Assembly (NCBI GenBank): GCA_934661765.1
Contig: CAKUJT010000066.1
Span: 1-13,638, forward strand
Length of the DNA: 13,638 nt
Source: an uncultured Senegalimassilia sp.
Lineage (GTDB): Bacteria > Actinomycetota > Coriobacteriia > Coriobacteriales > Eggerthellaceae
Direction: 5' to 3'
The notes under the pieces are model-generated. The model saw only the letters and a program-made list of their open reading frames with translations, searched no databases and was not told the origin of the DNA. Every line of letters starts with the position of its first letter. Within the stretch, counting starts at the first letter, position 1. A program made the position numbers and the translations under genes. Positions 13,563 through 13,638 of this stretch are shown in pieces.

Positions 13563-13638
13563 TGGTGGAGGTTAGGGGGATCGAACCCCTGACCTCAGGC
13601 TTGCAAAGCCCGCGCTCTCCCAGCTGAGCTAAACCCCC
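13563..13638 (-). tRNA. tRNA-Ala (anticodon TGC)
   Basis: A 76-base tRNA including an encoded CCA end, complete to the last base of the window. Acceptor GGGGGTT pairs with AACCTCC with one G-U pair. The D arm has AGCTCAGCTGGGAGAGC, the anticodon loop is TTTGCAA, the T arm is AGGGG-TTCGATC-CCCCT, and the discriminator is A. Confidence 0.95.

Overview
The window is about 13.6 kb of GC-rich bacterial chromosome with every recognisable gene on the minus strand. It carries housekeeping genes: single-strand binding protein, ribosomal proteins, replicative helicase, TypA/BipA and three tRNAs. There are no mobile elements, no CRISPR and no phage genes. The GC-rich codon use, the rpsF-ssb-rpsR-rplI-dnaB order and the L9 protein with an added acidic tail suggest a high-GC Gram-positive. 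My best guess is Coriobacteriia, possibly Eggerthellaceae, but that is inference from gene content and not a database match.

Read in the direction of transcription (high to low coordinates), the window starts with a complete tRNA-Ala(TGC) and a duplicated terminator hairpin. Next come a membrane-anchored J-domain protein and typA/bipA, 9 bases apart, ending in a strong terminator. A secreted lipoprotein of the PpiC/PrsA type follows with its own terminator, then a solitary ABC ATPase of the ModF/PhrA-like type. Two serine tRNAs, GGA then CGA, each have a downstream terminator. The roughly 250-base gap after them holds a perfect 16-bp parS (ParB-binding) site. The site abuts the promoter region of a MarR-type regulator with a very basic tail. 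After the regulator comes a strongly acidic protein of unknown function, flanked by unusually long hairpins.

The last part is the replication and translation block: rpsF, ssb, rpsR and rplI as one operon, with a candidate S6:S18 autoregulatory hairpin in its leader and a textbook terminator at its end. dnaB follows, and directly behind it, with no visible terminator, a YhaO-like (SbcD-type) nuclease whose stop codon overlaps the start of a YhaN-like (SbcC-type) ATPase. That ATPase runs off the left edge of the window.

The uniform gene direction, the parS site and the dnaB/ssb/ribosomal block are together what one expects near a replication origin on a leading strand. The most notable points are the parS site built into a regulator's promoter region, the likely coupling of dnaB with a YhaO/YhaN repair pair, the rpsF leader structure, and the uncharacterised basic-regulator/acidic-protein neighbours. 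I see no clear-cut new defence or mobile system.
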